Shown here: positions 1 to 11,010 of the stretch, piece after piece | Layout of the letters: every line of letters starts with the position of its first letter | Numbering within the stretch: the first letter of the stretch is position 1 | Assembly (NCBI GenBank): GCA_030440445.1 | Contig: CP098529.1 | Location: 1 to 64,000, forward strand | DNA length: 64,000 bases | Source: Halomonas sp. KG2 | GTDB lineage: Bacteria > Pseudomonadota > Gammaproteobacteria > Pseudomonadales > Halomonadaceae | Reading direction: 5' to 3' | The notes under the pieces: generated by a model | Told to the model about the DNA's origin: nothing | Databases searched by the model: none | What the model saw: the letters and a program-made list of their open reading frames with translations, nothing else | Position numbers and translations under genes: made by a program

Positions 1-587
1 ACGTGGTAAAGCTGATCGAGCTCAGTCAACAATATATCCAGACTGCGGCCATCTATGCACCAGCTATCCAGGCTGAACGCAACATGCCCTCCCCCCTGAT
101 CCAGCACCATACGAATTTCAAATTGCGGCCATGTTGCAATGTCGGCGCGCCGGTGAGACAGCTCGTGACGCATGGACTCCAGCTCGGATTCCCGCCGATG
201 TGTCGGCATATCTGAGACATTGACGCAGGCAATGTCGTAGGCAGGCACCGACTCGAGAACTTGCTGCATCCCGTCAGGCAAGGCAATCACACGAAGCATG
301 TCATGGCGTTGGAGCAACGTGTCCCAGGCTTGGCGGAATCGAACGGGATCCAACTGCTCGACACGGTACTCCAAGTAGATATGCATGGCTGCATCAGCAA
401 GCGCTTCCTGTCGCCCTATCCAGTATGCCTGCTGCATATCCGTCATCGGGAAGGGCTCGTAGCGAGCGGAAGACACGGGCGTCATAAGCGCATCAGGTGC
501 AACTTGCCGGCTTTCGTGGCTTTTCTTTTGGGATTTCTGTATCCGTGACAGAAGATCTTTGTTACCTGCAATGCCTCGCTTACTCAT
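1..587 (-). CDS. NRPS, N-terminal heterocyclization (Cy) domain, partial
   Basis: Partial gene: reads leftward from ATG at 585-587 and stays open to the window edge (195 codons visible). The start overlaps the stop of the upstream PKS by 8 bases (ATGAGTAA), so the two are translationally coupled. After a charged leader of about 45 residues comes FPMTDMQQAYWIGRQ (about residues 46-60), the C1-type motif of condensation/cyclization domains. DSWCIDGRS near residues 174-182 fits the Cy motif DxxxxDxxS rather than the HHxxxDG motif of ordinary condensation domains. Family knowledge: Cy domains condense and cyclize Cys, Ser or Thr into thiazoline or oxazoline rings, as in yersiniabactin and pyochelin assembly. 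The later domains lie outside the window, so substrate and product cannot be read. Confidence 0.85.
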   Translation of the reverse strand, partial: MSKRGIAGNKDLLSRIQKSQKKSHESRQVAPDALMTPVSSARYEPFPMTDMQQAYWIGRQEALADAAMHIYLEYRVEQLDPVRFRQAWDTLLQRHDMLRVIALPDGMQQVLESVPAYDIACVNVSDMPTHRRESELESMRHELSHRRADIATWPQFEIRMVLDQGGGHVAFSLDSWCIDGRSLDILLTELDQLYH

Positions 588-3500
588 CAGTCGTCTCGCC
601 CATCAGCCGTTCACATACAATTTCATTTAATTTGCGAGGAGTTCTGGACCCCATGAATTCAGACATGCTGATTGAAACACCCAGATCGCGTTTAACTGCT
701 TCCTGGATCTGGATCGCGGTCAGTGATGTGCCGCCGTAAGAAAAAAAATCATCATCCGGAACTGCGCTGGGCAACCCAAGATACGTTTCCCAATACGAAA
801 CGAACAATGCCAGCAGTTGAGCCGAATCATCTTCGTTCAACTCTAGCACCTCTTCTTGCTCGTCAAGACCATTCGGTGCTGCCTGCGACAGTCCTGTTGC
901 CGCAGTGACGGCCCCTCCAGCGCGTTCGGGCGTTGGTCCAATTGCTCCAGGCGCCCTGTTCTCGCCCTGCGTCTGTTTGGCATTGCTGGGACGATTGATC
1001 CATAAAGAATGTTTGCGAAACGGATAGCCCGGCAATACCACCTTGCTGACAGACTCGGGAAACAACGCTGTAGCCTCGGGCACCAATCCATTACCATATG
1101 CACTTGCGAGCGCCTCCAGGAAGTCCAAGTGTTCGGAGCGAGCCTGGCTGCACGATGGAATCGCCAGCAACTGCGACTTACGAACCAACCCACTCACCAG
1201 CGAGTGCGGGGAAATTTCAATTGCCATTGTCAGATGGTGAGCTGCTGTCGCCGCGGCAAGAGCCTCTGAGAACAAGGTTGGCGAAAGCAAATGCCTGGCC
1301 CAGTATGCAATATCGGTCGCATCCTCCAGACGCTGGCCGCTTAATGTGCTATATACAGGTATGGTCAATTTCTCGCCACGTAAACGGGGCGCACGCTGTA
1401 CAAGGTAATCAGCTGCCTTCCGAACCATGGGTGAATGAAAGGCATGTGTCACATTCAACGGATACGTGCCTACACCCGCCTCCTGGCAACGCTGCATGAA
1501 CGCGTCCAGCGCAGCCTGTGCACCCGCCACAACCTGCACATCCGTCGCATTGTGGGCAGCAACTACTAGCCCTTGCTCCAGCGAAGGCATACTGTCGAGT
1601 TCGCTGAACACAACAAGCATACTTCCCTGTTCACCGTCTATTGACTCGAATGCTAGACCCCGCAAGCGAACCAGTTGCAGTGCGCTATCCAGCGTCAAAC
1701 CACCAGCCACACACACGGCCGCGATCTCACCAATACTGTGACCGAGCACACACTCTGGCATCAGCCCCACGGCACGCCAAAGTTGTGCCAATGCATATTG
1801 ATAAATAAACAAGGCTGGCTGCAAAACGGCCGGACGATGCAAAGACCAATCGTTGTCATGCAACGGCCATATCAAACAGGCCTGTTCATCACCAAGCAAC
1901 ATCCGGCATTCGTCGACAGCGTCACGAAACGGTGCATAACGCCGATACAATTGCCGACCCATCTCCGGAGACAGCATCTCGCCCTGCCCACCAAAAACCC
2001 AGCCTACTCGGGTTTCATCCGCTGATCTGCTTACTGTCAGTGCATTCAAATCTGGCGTCTCACCAGCTCTGAGGACCAAGGCCGTTCGATATCGCAAATG
2101 CTCCCGGGTGATTAGAGAAGTCAACGATATGTTTGCATCGCCATGCGCCTGCCGATAAGGCAACCAACTCTCTATCAATGGTTTTATCTGTTCCGGTGAA
2201 GCAGCCGACGCGAACAAAATCTCTGGGTCTATGCCCTGCTTTTGCTGCGGCATTGATGCAGCGGCTGAAAGATGTTCCTCGACCACTAAATGTACATTCG
2301 TACCGCCGAACCCGAATGAACTGATACCTGCACGATGAGGGGAGTTCCCTTCCCGAGGCCAGGGCAGTTGTGCTGTATTGATTTCGAATGCGCGATTGTC
2401 CAGCTCTATGTATGGATTGAGCGAACGGAAATTGGCCATGGGAGGAATGGTATGATGGCGAATTGCCAATATAACCTTGACCAAACCAGCCAGCCCTGCG
2501 CACGCATTCAAATGACCGATATTTGCTTTAACTGATCCAAGCCGGCAAGGATGTTTTCGATCACGCACCTCTCCCCAGGCCAGTTTAAGGGCAGATAATT
2601 CGACGGGATCACCCAACCGGGTGCCCGTGCCATGCAATTCCAGATAGTCGATATCGTCAGGCTTGAGCTCCGCCTGAGCCAGCGCCATACGAATTGCCCT
2701 AGCTTGCCCTTCGACTCCGGGCGCCATGAAATCCTGTTTGCTCAGACCATCGTTGTTGATACCCACTCCAGCAATCACAGCATGAATCTGATCGCCGGCT
2801 TCAATAGCATCTTCATAACGCTTCAAAACCAGCGAAACGACACCGCTGCCATCAAGGGTTCCACTGGCGTCTGCATCCAGCGGCCTGCAGTATCCGTCAG
2901 AGGACAGAATATTATTTTCCTGATATAGATATCCGCGCCCCTGGTTCAGGATCAGGCCACTTACGCTGACCAGCGCCATATCACAATAATGCGTCAGCAG
3001 GTTCTGGCATGCGACGGCAACGGCAGACAAGCCCGTAGAACATGCTGTTTGTATATTAAGCGCAGGCCCGGTAAAGCCGATTTTGTATGCCAGCCAATTA
3101 CCTACGAAGTCGCATCCGTTGGCAGTTTCTACCTCCAACTGTTGTGACAGCGTGGTGGACTGCGTATCTTGCATAATATGTGGGATCACGTTCTCATGAT
3201 AATAGTGAGGCGGATTTTTCCCTGCAAACACACCCACCGAGCACCGATCGGCAATCTGCCGCGGCGCATAACCGGCATGTTCAAATGCACGCCAGGATGA
3301 CTCCAGCATCAATCGGTTCTGGGGGTCCATATACCGGGCCTGCCTTTCATTGAAGCCGAAAAATTTATAATCGAAGGCGTCAATATCTGCGAACGGCATG
3401 CCTTTGGCAACGTAGTTCTTATCATCTATCAGTTGCGGGTTTTCTCCAGCCTCAAGCAAGGCGTCCCGTGAATAATCCACTGTTGCCGATTTTCCGGAAA

Positions 3501-3597
3501 TGATCAGCTCCCACAGTTGGTCCAGATTCTCACATCCAGGAAACCGCCCATCTATTCCTACAATGGCAAGAGCGTCCTCGCGGTTCAAATGTTCCAT
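580..3597 (-). CDS. Type I polyketide synthase, KS-AT-ACP
   Basis: 1005 residues. Ketosynthase about 8-440, with the active cysteine in TACSTGL (Cys 186) and catalytic histidines in ELHGTGT (322) and KANIGHLNACAG (362). Acyltransferase about 530-830, with GHSIGE (Ser 621) and HAFH (718-721), the malonyl-type signature. The C-terminal carrier domain has the phosphopantetheine serine in GGTSL (about 958). All catalytic residues are present, so it looks functional. It would load malonyl-CoA and extend an NRPS-bound intermediate by two carbons. Unlike HMWP1 of the yersiniabactin system there is no visible methyltransferase or ketoreductase between AT and ACP, and the following Cy module is a separate protein. 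First gene of a leftward operon; its ATG follows a 270-base intergenic region. Confidence 0.93.
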   Translation of the reverse strand: MEHLNREDALAIVGIDGRFPGCENLDQLWELIISGKSATVDYSRDALLEAGENPQLIDDKNYVAKGMPFADIDAFDYKFFGFNERQARYMDPQNRLMLESSWRAFEHAGYAPRQIADRCSVGVFAGKNPPHYYHENVIPHIMQDTQSTTLSQQLEVETANGCDFVGNWLAYKIGFTGPALNIQTACSTGLSAVAVACQNLLTHYCDMALVSVSGLILNQGRGYLYQENNILSSDGYCRPLDADASGTLDGSGVVSLVLKRYEDAIEAGDQIHAVIAGVGINNDGLSKQDFMAPGVEGQARAIRMALAQAELKPDDIDYLELHGTGTRLGDPVELSALKLAWGEVRDRKHPCRLGSVKANIGHLNACAGLAGLVKVILAIRHHTIPPMANFRSLNPYIELDNRAFEINTAQLPWPREGNSPHRAGISSFGFGGTNVHLVVEEHLSAAASMPQQKQGIDPEILFASAASPEQIKPLIESWLPYRQAHGDANISLTSLITREHLRYRTALVLRAGETPDLNALTVSRSADETRVGWVFGGQGEMLSPEMGRQLYRRYAPFRDAVDECRMLLGDEQACLIWPLHDNDWSLHRPAVLQPALFIYQYALAQLWRAVGLMPECVLGHSIGEIAAVCVAGGLTLDSALQLVRLRGLAFESIDGEQGSMLVVFSELDSMPSLEQGLVVAAHNATDVQVVAGAQAALDAFMQRCQEAGVGTYPLNVTHAFHSPMVRKAADYLVQRAPRLRGEKLTIPVYSTLSGQRLEDATDIAYWARHLLSPTLFSEALAAATAAHHLTMAIEISPHSLVSGLVRKSQLLAIPSCSQARSEHLDFLEALASAYGNGLVPEATALFPESVSKVVLPGYPFRKHSLWINRPSNAKQTQGENRAPGAIGPTPERAGGAVTAATGLSQAAPNGLDEQEEVLELNEDDSAQLLALFVSYWETYLGLPSAVPDDDFFSYGGTSLTAIQIQEAVKRDLGVSISMSEFMGSRTPRKLNEIVCERLMGETTDE

Positions 3598-3868
3598 CTT
3601 ATCCCCTGGTTCATTGCAACTATTTGACTGAGATTCGGGCCCCGATCTTGCTCCTCATCTTGCGAGCGATTCTTGCTGAGAGCGCTTATCACCTAAATGT
3701 TAATACTAACAATAGATCAAATACGACTCATTCTCAAATATGTTTATAAAAATAATACTCCCTCTGTCAGCCTAGACATTATGAATTAACCTACCCTCAT
3801 CAACGTCGTGGGTTGCGTTGATTATGAGGCAACACCATAGAGCCACTAACTATTGAGAGAGGCAGGTC
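3598..3868 (-). promoter_or_regulatory. Promoter region of the PKS-NRPS operon
   Basis: Non-coding, strongly AT-rich between 3700 and 3790. On the minus strand at about 3725-3745 there is TTTGAGAATGAGTCGTATTT, which loosely resembles a Fur site (alternating GATAAT/GAGAAT units). Iron regulation would fit the operon, but the match is weak. The right part of this stretch belongs to the left end of the neighbouring IS110-type element. Confidence 0.35.
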
Positions 3869-5038
3869 ATGAAACAGTCTAGTCTAACTCAGCCTTCCAT
3901 TGTTCAGTCCGCCACTGCTGACCGGCTCAACACCGCCAGCAACATCCATGCCGCCTACACTGGTCTAGATGTATACCAGGAGAGTATATCTGTAGCCATC
4001 GCCGAACCAGGCCGTCAGGATCCAGAGTTCCGCGGTGAGATTTCCAACAAGCCCAAGTCCATAGATAAGTTGCTCTGTCAGTTGAGCCAACGCTTCGAGG
4101 AGCAGCCATTACTGTTCAGTTACGAGGCCGACCCTTGTGGCTATGGTATCTATCGCCAAATACGAGACAGTGGCCATGACGCTGAGGTCGTCCCCCATCT
4201 TTGATCCCCCAGCGAGCAGGAGATCGCGTCAAGACAGACCGGCGCGATGCGAAAATGTTGGCACGCCTGTCTCGCTCTGGCGAACTTACCCCAGTATGGG
4301 TCCCCCCATGAGCAAGAGGTGATTCGAGACCTAACGCGGGCTCGTGAAGACATAAAGGCCATCGAACTCAAGGCTCGACAACGCTTAGGCGCTTTTTTGC
4401 TACGGCATGGCAAGATCTACGGCGGCAAGGGCAAATGGGGCCTGCTCATTTTCGTTGGTTAGAGACGATCCGTTTTAATACGCACATTCAGCAAATCGTG
4501 TTTGCCGAGTACATCGATACCGTGAAGGACGCTCAGCGCCGTGTAGCCAGTCTTGAGAAGCAAATGGAGGAAGCTAACAAACTGGTCTCTGGCTCTTGTG
4601 GTGAAGGCGCTGATGGCGATGCGCGGCGTAAGCCTGATCACGGCAATGACAGTCCTCGCCGAACTCGGTGATATCAGTCGTTTCGACTCGCCTCGTCAGT
4701 TGATGGCCTATTTTGGTCTCATGCCCAGCGAGCAGGCAGTCGACCATCACCAAGACCGGCAACGGGCATGTAAGACGCGTGCTGGTAGAGGCTGCTTAGA
4801 GCTATCGCTTCCCAGCACGTAAGACGCGAACGATTCAGCGGCGGGCGGAGATAACCTCGCCAGCGGTTCAAGCCATCGCTTGGGAGGCCCAGAAACGCCT
4901 GTGCGGTCGTTACCGCCGACTACAGGCAAGGTGAAGCAACAGGTCGTCACGGCAGTAGCATGAGAGCTGGTTGGCTTCTTGTGGGCGATTGTTTGCGAAG
5001 CGATGAGCAAGCCACATGGAAGCCGGGCAACTGTATGA
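3869..5038 (+). pseudogene. IS110-family (IS1111-like) transposase, degraded
   Basis: Starts ATGAAACAG and shows the DEDD-transposase layout: TGLDVYQESISVAIAE (first Asp), SYEADPCGYGIYRQI (Glu), then in a shifted frame [19 protein letters not shown] (DxxD), and a C-terminal part with SLITAMTVLAELGDISRFDS, SPRQLMAYFGLMPSEQ and a transposase tail ELVGFLWAI. Reading continuity is lost several times (about 4200, 4440, 4590, 4760) and an in-frame TGA replaces an arginine codon near 4963. Dead copy. The 260 bases after it (5039-5300) have no ORF and probably are the right end of the element. Confidence 0.8.
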
Positions 5039-5365
5039 CAAGTGTGCTCCAGTGCCTATGTATCAGGGAGCGTCGGGCCGGTGGGAGAACTCAGAGCAAC
5101 TATGAGACCCCTACCTTCCGGAGTGGGGTGACCCTCACGCCTAGACCAGGGTGGCTCCGCGACGAAGTGATGACAGGTCGGTACCCAACCCACGAATACC
5201 AGAAAGATCCACCGTCGCTGATAGCCCTTTGCTTCCTGACCCATAGGCATTGATGACAACTGAATGAATTAGAGAGAACCGAACACTTGATAGGTCAATC
5301 CATACCAGTTGTCCGGTTGGCGATATCGCCTAAATCTAATCCAGAAGGAGCGGCATGGAGTCCTT

Positions 5366-6637
<1,272 letters not shown>

Positions 6638-6642
6638 CCTCA

Positions 6643-6771
6643 TTAACTATTTCCAGCGTCCAGGCTGGCTATCTCTGTTTCCAAACGATAGATGCCCACC
6701 GTGAATGTATGGCCTTCCACTTCCAATCTTTCGTTGAGCGGGCTATCGACCAGGTTCGGCTCATCTTGCAT
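6643..6771 (-). CDS. Small ORF downstream of repA, 42 aa, probably truncated
   Basis: ATG at 6769-6771, stop TAA at 6643-6645, with a good AGGAG eight bases before the start. Begins MQDEPNLVDSPLNERLEVEG. It follows the repA stop by 12 bases, so it is co-transcribed with repA. Its stop lies 6 bases from the IS3 remnant edge at 6637, so the original protein was probably longer and lost its C-terminus to the insertion. No recognisable domain. Confidence 0.5.
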   Translation of the reverse strand: MQDEPNLVDSPLNERLEVEGHTFTVGIYRLETEIASLDAGNS

Positions 6772-6783
6772 CACGGCTACTCC

Positions 6784-8067
6784 TTAGACCTTCGTTTTCT
6801 GGATGGCGGCTCGAACGTAACGACGCTCGCCGATAATGTTCGAGCGCTTGTGTGACGCCTTCATCTCTCGGACTAGAGACGCTGACGCAAACATACGCGC
6901 TTCCACATCAATGACGCGCTTGCCTCGCTTCTTCTCGACAAACTCAACGTGTGAAAGCAGCCCTTCTGCCTCGATCCTTTGTATATGCTCACGGAACTTA
7001 CGGCGCGCATGATACGGGCTCTTGTAATTCAGAAGCCCTGTCGTCTCCTGTAAAGACGACAATTTGAGCGAGTAAGGTGTCTGCTCAGAAATATTACGGC
7101 CATTGAGCAACAACAACTTGATGATGGCATGACCGACGTGCGTTTTAACTTGAGCAACACGAAACACGTTGTACTGCTGATACAGGCCCGCATGAATGCC
7201 CAGGCTGATAATTGGGTGAAACCTTGCCGTCCAGAAACCGTTTCGATCATGGGCATCAAACCCATTCTGCTCAAATGACACAAGCTCAGGAAGAATCGCC
7301 CCTCGCGCATTGATCCCCCCTTTTGAGGTCGACCGAACAGACAGATTGCACTTGTTCAATACTTCCAAAGAGCGCATCAGGGCTGGGTAGCTACGCCCCC
7401 TCCCCCAATGCTTGAGCTGTTGGATTAGTTGGTTAATCGTGAAATACACCCCATAACTCGGCAATGCGGCATGGCCTTTCGCCGGTTTATGGGATATGTC
7501 CGCCGGTTGAAGGATATCGCCGTTATCCATTGCTAGCTTGACCAGCGCCAGCTCCACAAGCTCATCGGTATTATCGGGGTAGCAAAAGATGGTCTGCTGA
7601 ACGCCGTTGGCTTCTGTCCGGATTTGTGCCGGTGTCATCTCAAGGGTGTAATGCTCGCCGCTGTCTTCAAACGAATAGTTGACGATCCCCATTTCCTTCG
7701 CGTCAGGGCTGTTATTGATCCCCTGGATATCGCTGCAGTTGTAACGGGGTATTCGCTCCCAAAACTGCATCAGGTTGGACACATTGGCGCGTTCTTCCGG
7801 CGTGTTTGTCAGCGTCGACTGGAAATCACGAAGGGACTGCCCTTCAGGCGTCAGTGCTGCGTCAGGCAGAACATCCGGCTCGGCCAGTTTGAGTGTCGGT
7901 ACATTGGCAACGTCTTCAGCCTGCCCACTTTCCGGCATGATCGAATCAAGATCGAGCGACAGGTTCGTCGGCGGTGCGTCCGATTGATCGGCTTTACTTG
8001 TTTTTGATTTGCGCAGGTCGCTAGTGACCTTCTCCCAGTCCGTGCGAGGATGCTGTGCCATGTCCAT
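6784..8067 (-). CDS. repA: Plasmid replication initiator RepA
   Basis: 427 residues. An acidic, low-complexity N-terminus (about 1-100) precedes two blocks typical of iteron-plasmid initiators: about 150-260 (LVELALVKLAMDNGD, YGVYFTINQLIQQLKHWGRG, SYPALMRSLEVLNKCNLSV) and about 290-400 (HVGHAIIKLLLLNGRN, HARRKFREHIQRIEAEGLLS), which read as winged-helix modules. The start is ATG at 8067 or two codons in (MAQHP). Directly upstream lies an array of iterons and a DnaA box, the expected arrangement for an initiator that binds its own origin and represses its promoter. Intact. Role assigned from layout and fold-like text, as the exact Rep family is not certain. Confidence 0.85.
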   Translation of the reverse strand: MDMAQHPRTDWEKVTSDLRKSKTSKADQSDAPPTNLSLDLDSIMPESGQAEDVANVPTLKLAEPDVLPDAALTPEGQSLRDFQSTLTNTPEERANVSNLMQFWERIPRYNCSDIQGINNSPDAKEMGIVNYSFEDSGEHYTLEMTPAQIRTEANGVQQTIFCYPDNTDELVELALVKLAMDNGDILQPADISHKPAKGHAALPSYGVYFTINQLIQQLKHWGRGRSYPALMRSLEVLNKCNLSVRSTSKGGINARGAILPELVSFEQNGFDAHDRNGFWTARFHPIISLGIHAGLYQQYNVFRVAQVKTHVGHAIIKLLLLNGRNISEQTPYSLKLSSLQETTGLLNYKSPYHARRKFREHIQRIEAEGLLSHVEFVEKKRGKRVIDVEARMFASASLVREMKASHKRSNIIGERRYVRAAIQKTKV

Positions 8068-8125
8068 TCTCTGATTCGGTGAGTACGGCTTTATGGAACT
8101 GAGTGTAGCGAAGCGAAGCTGCTCC

Positions 8126-8637
8126 TTCTATGTACGCTCTGTACACATTCAGCACTTTTTTGTCGCACCCTGCTTCTAAGTACGCTCTGTACAAGTTTTT
8201 AACGTGAGAACACCTGTATATTCTATGTACGCTCTGTACACATTCTACAGCGTGAAGCGTCTCGCGGGGACATAGCTTCTTTCTGATTGGAGTCTCCAGA
8301 GCAAACCATCGGGTTCTATGTACGATCTGTACATGTTTCTATGTACGACCTGTAAATCTTCTGAGTTATCCACAGATTTTGGGGGTAACTCAGTGAAAAA
8401 AGCTGCCGTCCTATGTACGTTCTGGACGGGTTTGAGGTATTTCAGGGCTTTGTATGTACGCTCTGTACACGTTTCTATGTACGCAGTGAACAGGTTTCTA
8501 TGTACGTTCTGTACAGGTTACTCAGGGCAGTAAGACCAGACACCGCTTTCTATGTACGGAGTGGACAGGTTTCTATGTACAACTCGAACAGGTTTCTATG
8601 TATGGAGTGAACAGGTTTCTATGTACAGAGTGGACAG
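8126..8637 (+). repeat. Iteron array, putative origin of replication (oriV)
   Basis: At least 12 copies of a 20-22 base unit, consensus TTCTATGTACGCTCTGTACA. Copies start near 8126, 8174, 8221, 8314, 8337, 8409, 8451, 8473, 8497, 8548, 8571, 8594 and 8617. The repA-proximal copies keep the inner TGTAC/GTACA palindrome. Those from 8473 on are packed about every 23 bases and mostly have degenerate right halves (GTGGACAGG, GTGAACAGG). All are in the same orientation, with a DnaA box inside. Confidence 0.9.
8366..8374 (+). promoter_or_regulatory. DnaA box
   Basis: TTATCCACA, the consensus DnaA-binding nonamer, lies between the repA-proximal and distal iteron groups. It supports a DnaA-assisted iteron origin. 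Confidence 0.8.
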
Positions 8638-8721
8638 CTTTGATCACTAACCAACTGTCAGAAATAGATATTTTTGAGCCTCCTTCTTTCCTTTTATCCT
8701 TTTTCCCTTTCCATATATCTT

Positions 8722-9846
8722 TTAGTGATTGCAGCCCAACCCTGAAGAAGCAATGTCCTCTACGCGGCTATCACTCAAACCACTAACAGCAGCAAGCGCG
8801 TCAAGCGATGCCCAAGGCCAACCTTCGACAATCGCTGCTGCCCTGCTCTCGCCGACATGGGGCAAATCGTTTAATTCATCCGCTGGCGCTGAATTGATAT
8901 CAATACAGGCATTTGTTTCGGAAGATGCCACCACTGTAGCGTTATCAAGTAAGCGCAAAGACGCGCCTTTCAAAGCAATCCATACAGGCACATGATCAGA
9001 AATCACATCGCGGGCAAATCCGTGATTGATCCCCCAGCGCTCAGGAAATCGCAGAATGCCTTGGCCGATTACTGACAAAGACGTGCCTTCCTACAAGAAT
9101 ATGTAATCGTAATGATTGGGATACCGGCCCTCTGTCGTGCTAATCGTTGTACCTCTGTACCTCTGTACCTCTGTACCTCTGTACCTCTGTACCTCTGTAC
9201 CTCTGCCATCCTCGTATGCCGCTTCAACACCCAAAAGTTCAAGCGTGTCAAAAACAAAGTGCTCGCTGTCGAGATTGAAGTCTCCTGTCAGTATGCGAGG
9301 CACACCAGGATAGGCTTCTTCACCTAACCACTGCCAGTAATCAGCCAACCCCTTAATCTCAGGCAATCGGTCACGCACACTATCCACGTACAGAATATGC
9401 ACGTTGGCAATGGCGAATGTTTCGCTAGTATCTCGGTCGGTAAACAGCGCTTAATACAGCTCTCGTGCAAAAACATCCGCACCGTCGAAAAAAACAGCAT
9501 CCCCACCCGATACAGACACCTCTGATTCTCGCCAAAAGAACGTATACGCTTCTTTATAGCTACTCCGCCCGATCAGATGACTCATCACATGTACCCAAGA
9601 TTCACCTGATGCCTGCTTCAACGATAGATGCAAATTTTCAGCGCCTTCTTCGCTCATGACCTCTTGCACAGCAAGTAAATTAAAACTGCTGCCTACCTCA
9701 CCCAAAATCGCGAAGTCCCTGTCGTTATTTCAGCCCAAGTGCTTAATGTTCCAGATTGCGATGGCAACGTCAGTCTGGACAGGCAATGATGAAATAATCA
9801 AAGCACCAAGAGCGGACAAACTCAAAACCTTGTTTGATACTATCAT
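8722..9846 (-). pseudogene. Secreted endonuclease/exonuclease/phosphatase-family nuclease with C-terminal helix-hairpin-helix, nonsense-interrupted
   Basis: One continuous minus-strand frame starting MIVSNKVLSLSALGALIISS (Sec signal peptide), then IAIWNIKHLG, FNLLAVQEVM, ILTGDFNLDSEH, YPNHYDYIFL and ISDHVPVWIAL. These are the ordered motifs of DNase I-like EEP enzymes, including the DHxP catalytic site. The C-terminus (INSAPADELNDLPHVGESRA) is a ComEA-like helix-hairpin-helix, so an exported DNA-acting nuclease. It is stopped in frame by TGA 9730-9732 (TGG in the second copy), TAA 9451-9453 (TCA in the second copy) and TAG 9091-9093, and carries a 56-base tandem repeat. Seven bases separate it from the upstream fic gene. 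Related copies lie at 34.2-35.2 and 51.1-51.7 kb. Confidence 0.85.
9149..9204 (+). repeat. Seven perfect copies of an 8-bp tandem repeat
   Basis: GTACCTCT repeated seven times without error inside the nuclease pseudogene. On the coding strand, three units encode an 8-residue peptide RGTEVQRY. The homologous copy at about 35.1 kb lacks it. Confidence 0.97.
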
Positions 9847-9853
9847 CAAAGCC

Positions 9854-10616
9854 TCATTTACTCTCCGGTAGCCTATCAATGCCCAGTGCCCAACAGTAAG
9901 GCTCGAAGCTGTTTTCCACGCTGTTACAAAGCAAGTCAACGAAAAGATCGTAGTTGCCGGCGCAATGCGCAGTGTCCAACGCTTCGTAGTAAGCCAACCG
10001 CTGCTCTACCTCGATCAGGGCGGCAGGGAACCCGGCTTTCATCAGCTCGAAATTCATCAAAAGCCGCGATGTCCGCCCATTCCCATCAATAAAAGGGTGA
10101 ACCTTGACGAACTCACCATGCACACGGAACGGCTCGTTCAATGGGGTGCAAAGCGCCAGCCTCTTGATGATACCAATGAAGAAAATCGCTCATCGCCTGG
10201 GGAACCTTGTAGGCTTCAGGCGGCCGGTGCTCAGCACCTGTTACCATGACATTAACCTGGCGATACACGCCGGCGTTCTGATCGTCGACGTTTTTGAGTA
10301 CCAGCTGGTGCAGCGACTTGATCAACCATTCGGATAGAGGCTCACGCTGCTTAACCCAGTCTTCAACCATCCAAATCGCTTCTCGGTGGTTAATGACCTC
10401 AAAATGCTCACGCAAGGTTTTTCCACCTACTGTGATGCCTTCAAGGGCAACCTTGGTTTCCTTGAGCGTGAGCGTATTCCCTTCGATGGCGTTGCTATGG
10501 TAAGTCCATTGCAAAACCAGCGATTCATGTAGGTTGTGGACAACAGCATGAGGCAGTGGTTGATGCTGATCTAGCTGCTCTTTAAGCCGATCAAGACGTA
10601 AGAACCTGTCAGACAT
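9854..10616 (-). pseudogene. fic: Fic-family protein, single frameshift
   Basis: The N-terminal part (10113-10616) has WTYHSNAIEGNTLTL, the (S/T)xxxE-type inhibitory helix region of Fic proteins, and LHQLVLKNVDDQNAGVYR. The C-terminal part in another frame has HPFIDGNGRTSR, the catalytic HxFxDGNGRxxR motif that transfers AMP (or related groups) to protein hydroxyls. An extra base near 10125 switches frames: with one base fewer, the text runs ALHPIERAVRVHGEFVKVHP. So the gene is inactivated at the edge of the active site, or the base is a sequencing error. Last codons lie 7 bases from the nuclease start, suggesting one transcript. Confidence 0.85.
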
Positions 10617-10700
10617 CCGCCCTCTCCTGGACAGTCAACCTCAAAATACTCGATGGGCTTTTCTTTAAATGAGGTTTTGATGCAATGAGTAAAAGCACTT

Positions 10701-10928
10701 TCACGCCTGATCGCCGTCGATCAACTTATCAATTTGTTCACGCAGAATATCCTTGATGGTCATACCATTCTGAGCCGCGTATATCTTCAACCGCTGGTGT
10801 TCTTCATACGTCAAATCAATGTTGACCCGCTTTTTGGCCGGTCTGTCTGCCAGGCTCGCTAACGTCGCTTCTTTTCGCTTGTCTGCTTTCGCGCTTGGGC
10901 GTCCAGCACTAAGTACACTTTTGGTCAT
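10701..10928 (-). CDS. ParG-like partition protein (ribbon-helix-helix)
   Basis: 75 residues. A basic, flexible N-terminus (1-32) precedes a ribbon-helix-helix fold: RVNIDLTYEEHQRLKIYAAQ then GMTIKDILREQIDKLI. This size and shape, directly downstream of a ParA ATPase, match ParG/CopG-type partner proteins that bind the plasmid centromere and stimulate ParA. The 82-base gap to parA contains TGAGGTT-type repeats, possibly its operator. Confidence 0.8.
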   Translation of the reverse strand: MTKSVLSAGRPSAKADKRKEATLASLADRPAKKRVNIDLTYEEHQRLKIYAAQNGMTIKDILREQIDKLIDGDQA

Positions 10929-11010
10929 CTCAAAAACCTCAAAAAATCATAACTTCAAATCATTATTTCCGCATTAACGTAAAAGCTCAATAGATTAAAA
11001 ATAGAAAACC

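Noticed and set aside
8318..8610. Plus-strand frames reading MYDLYMF and similar within the origin
   Set aside because: They are translations of the iteron repeats.
9149..9204. CRISPR-like array
   Set aside because: Units are 8 bp, contiguous and have no spacers; it is a simple tandem repeat.
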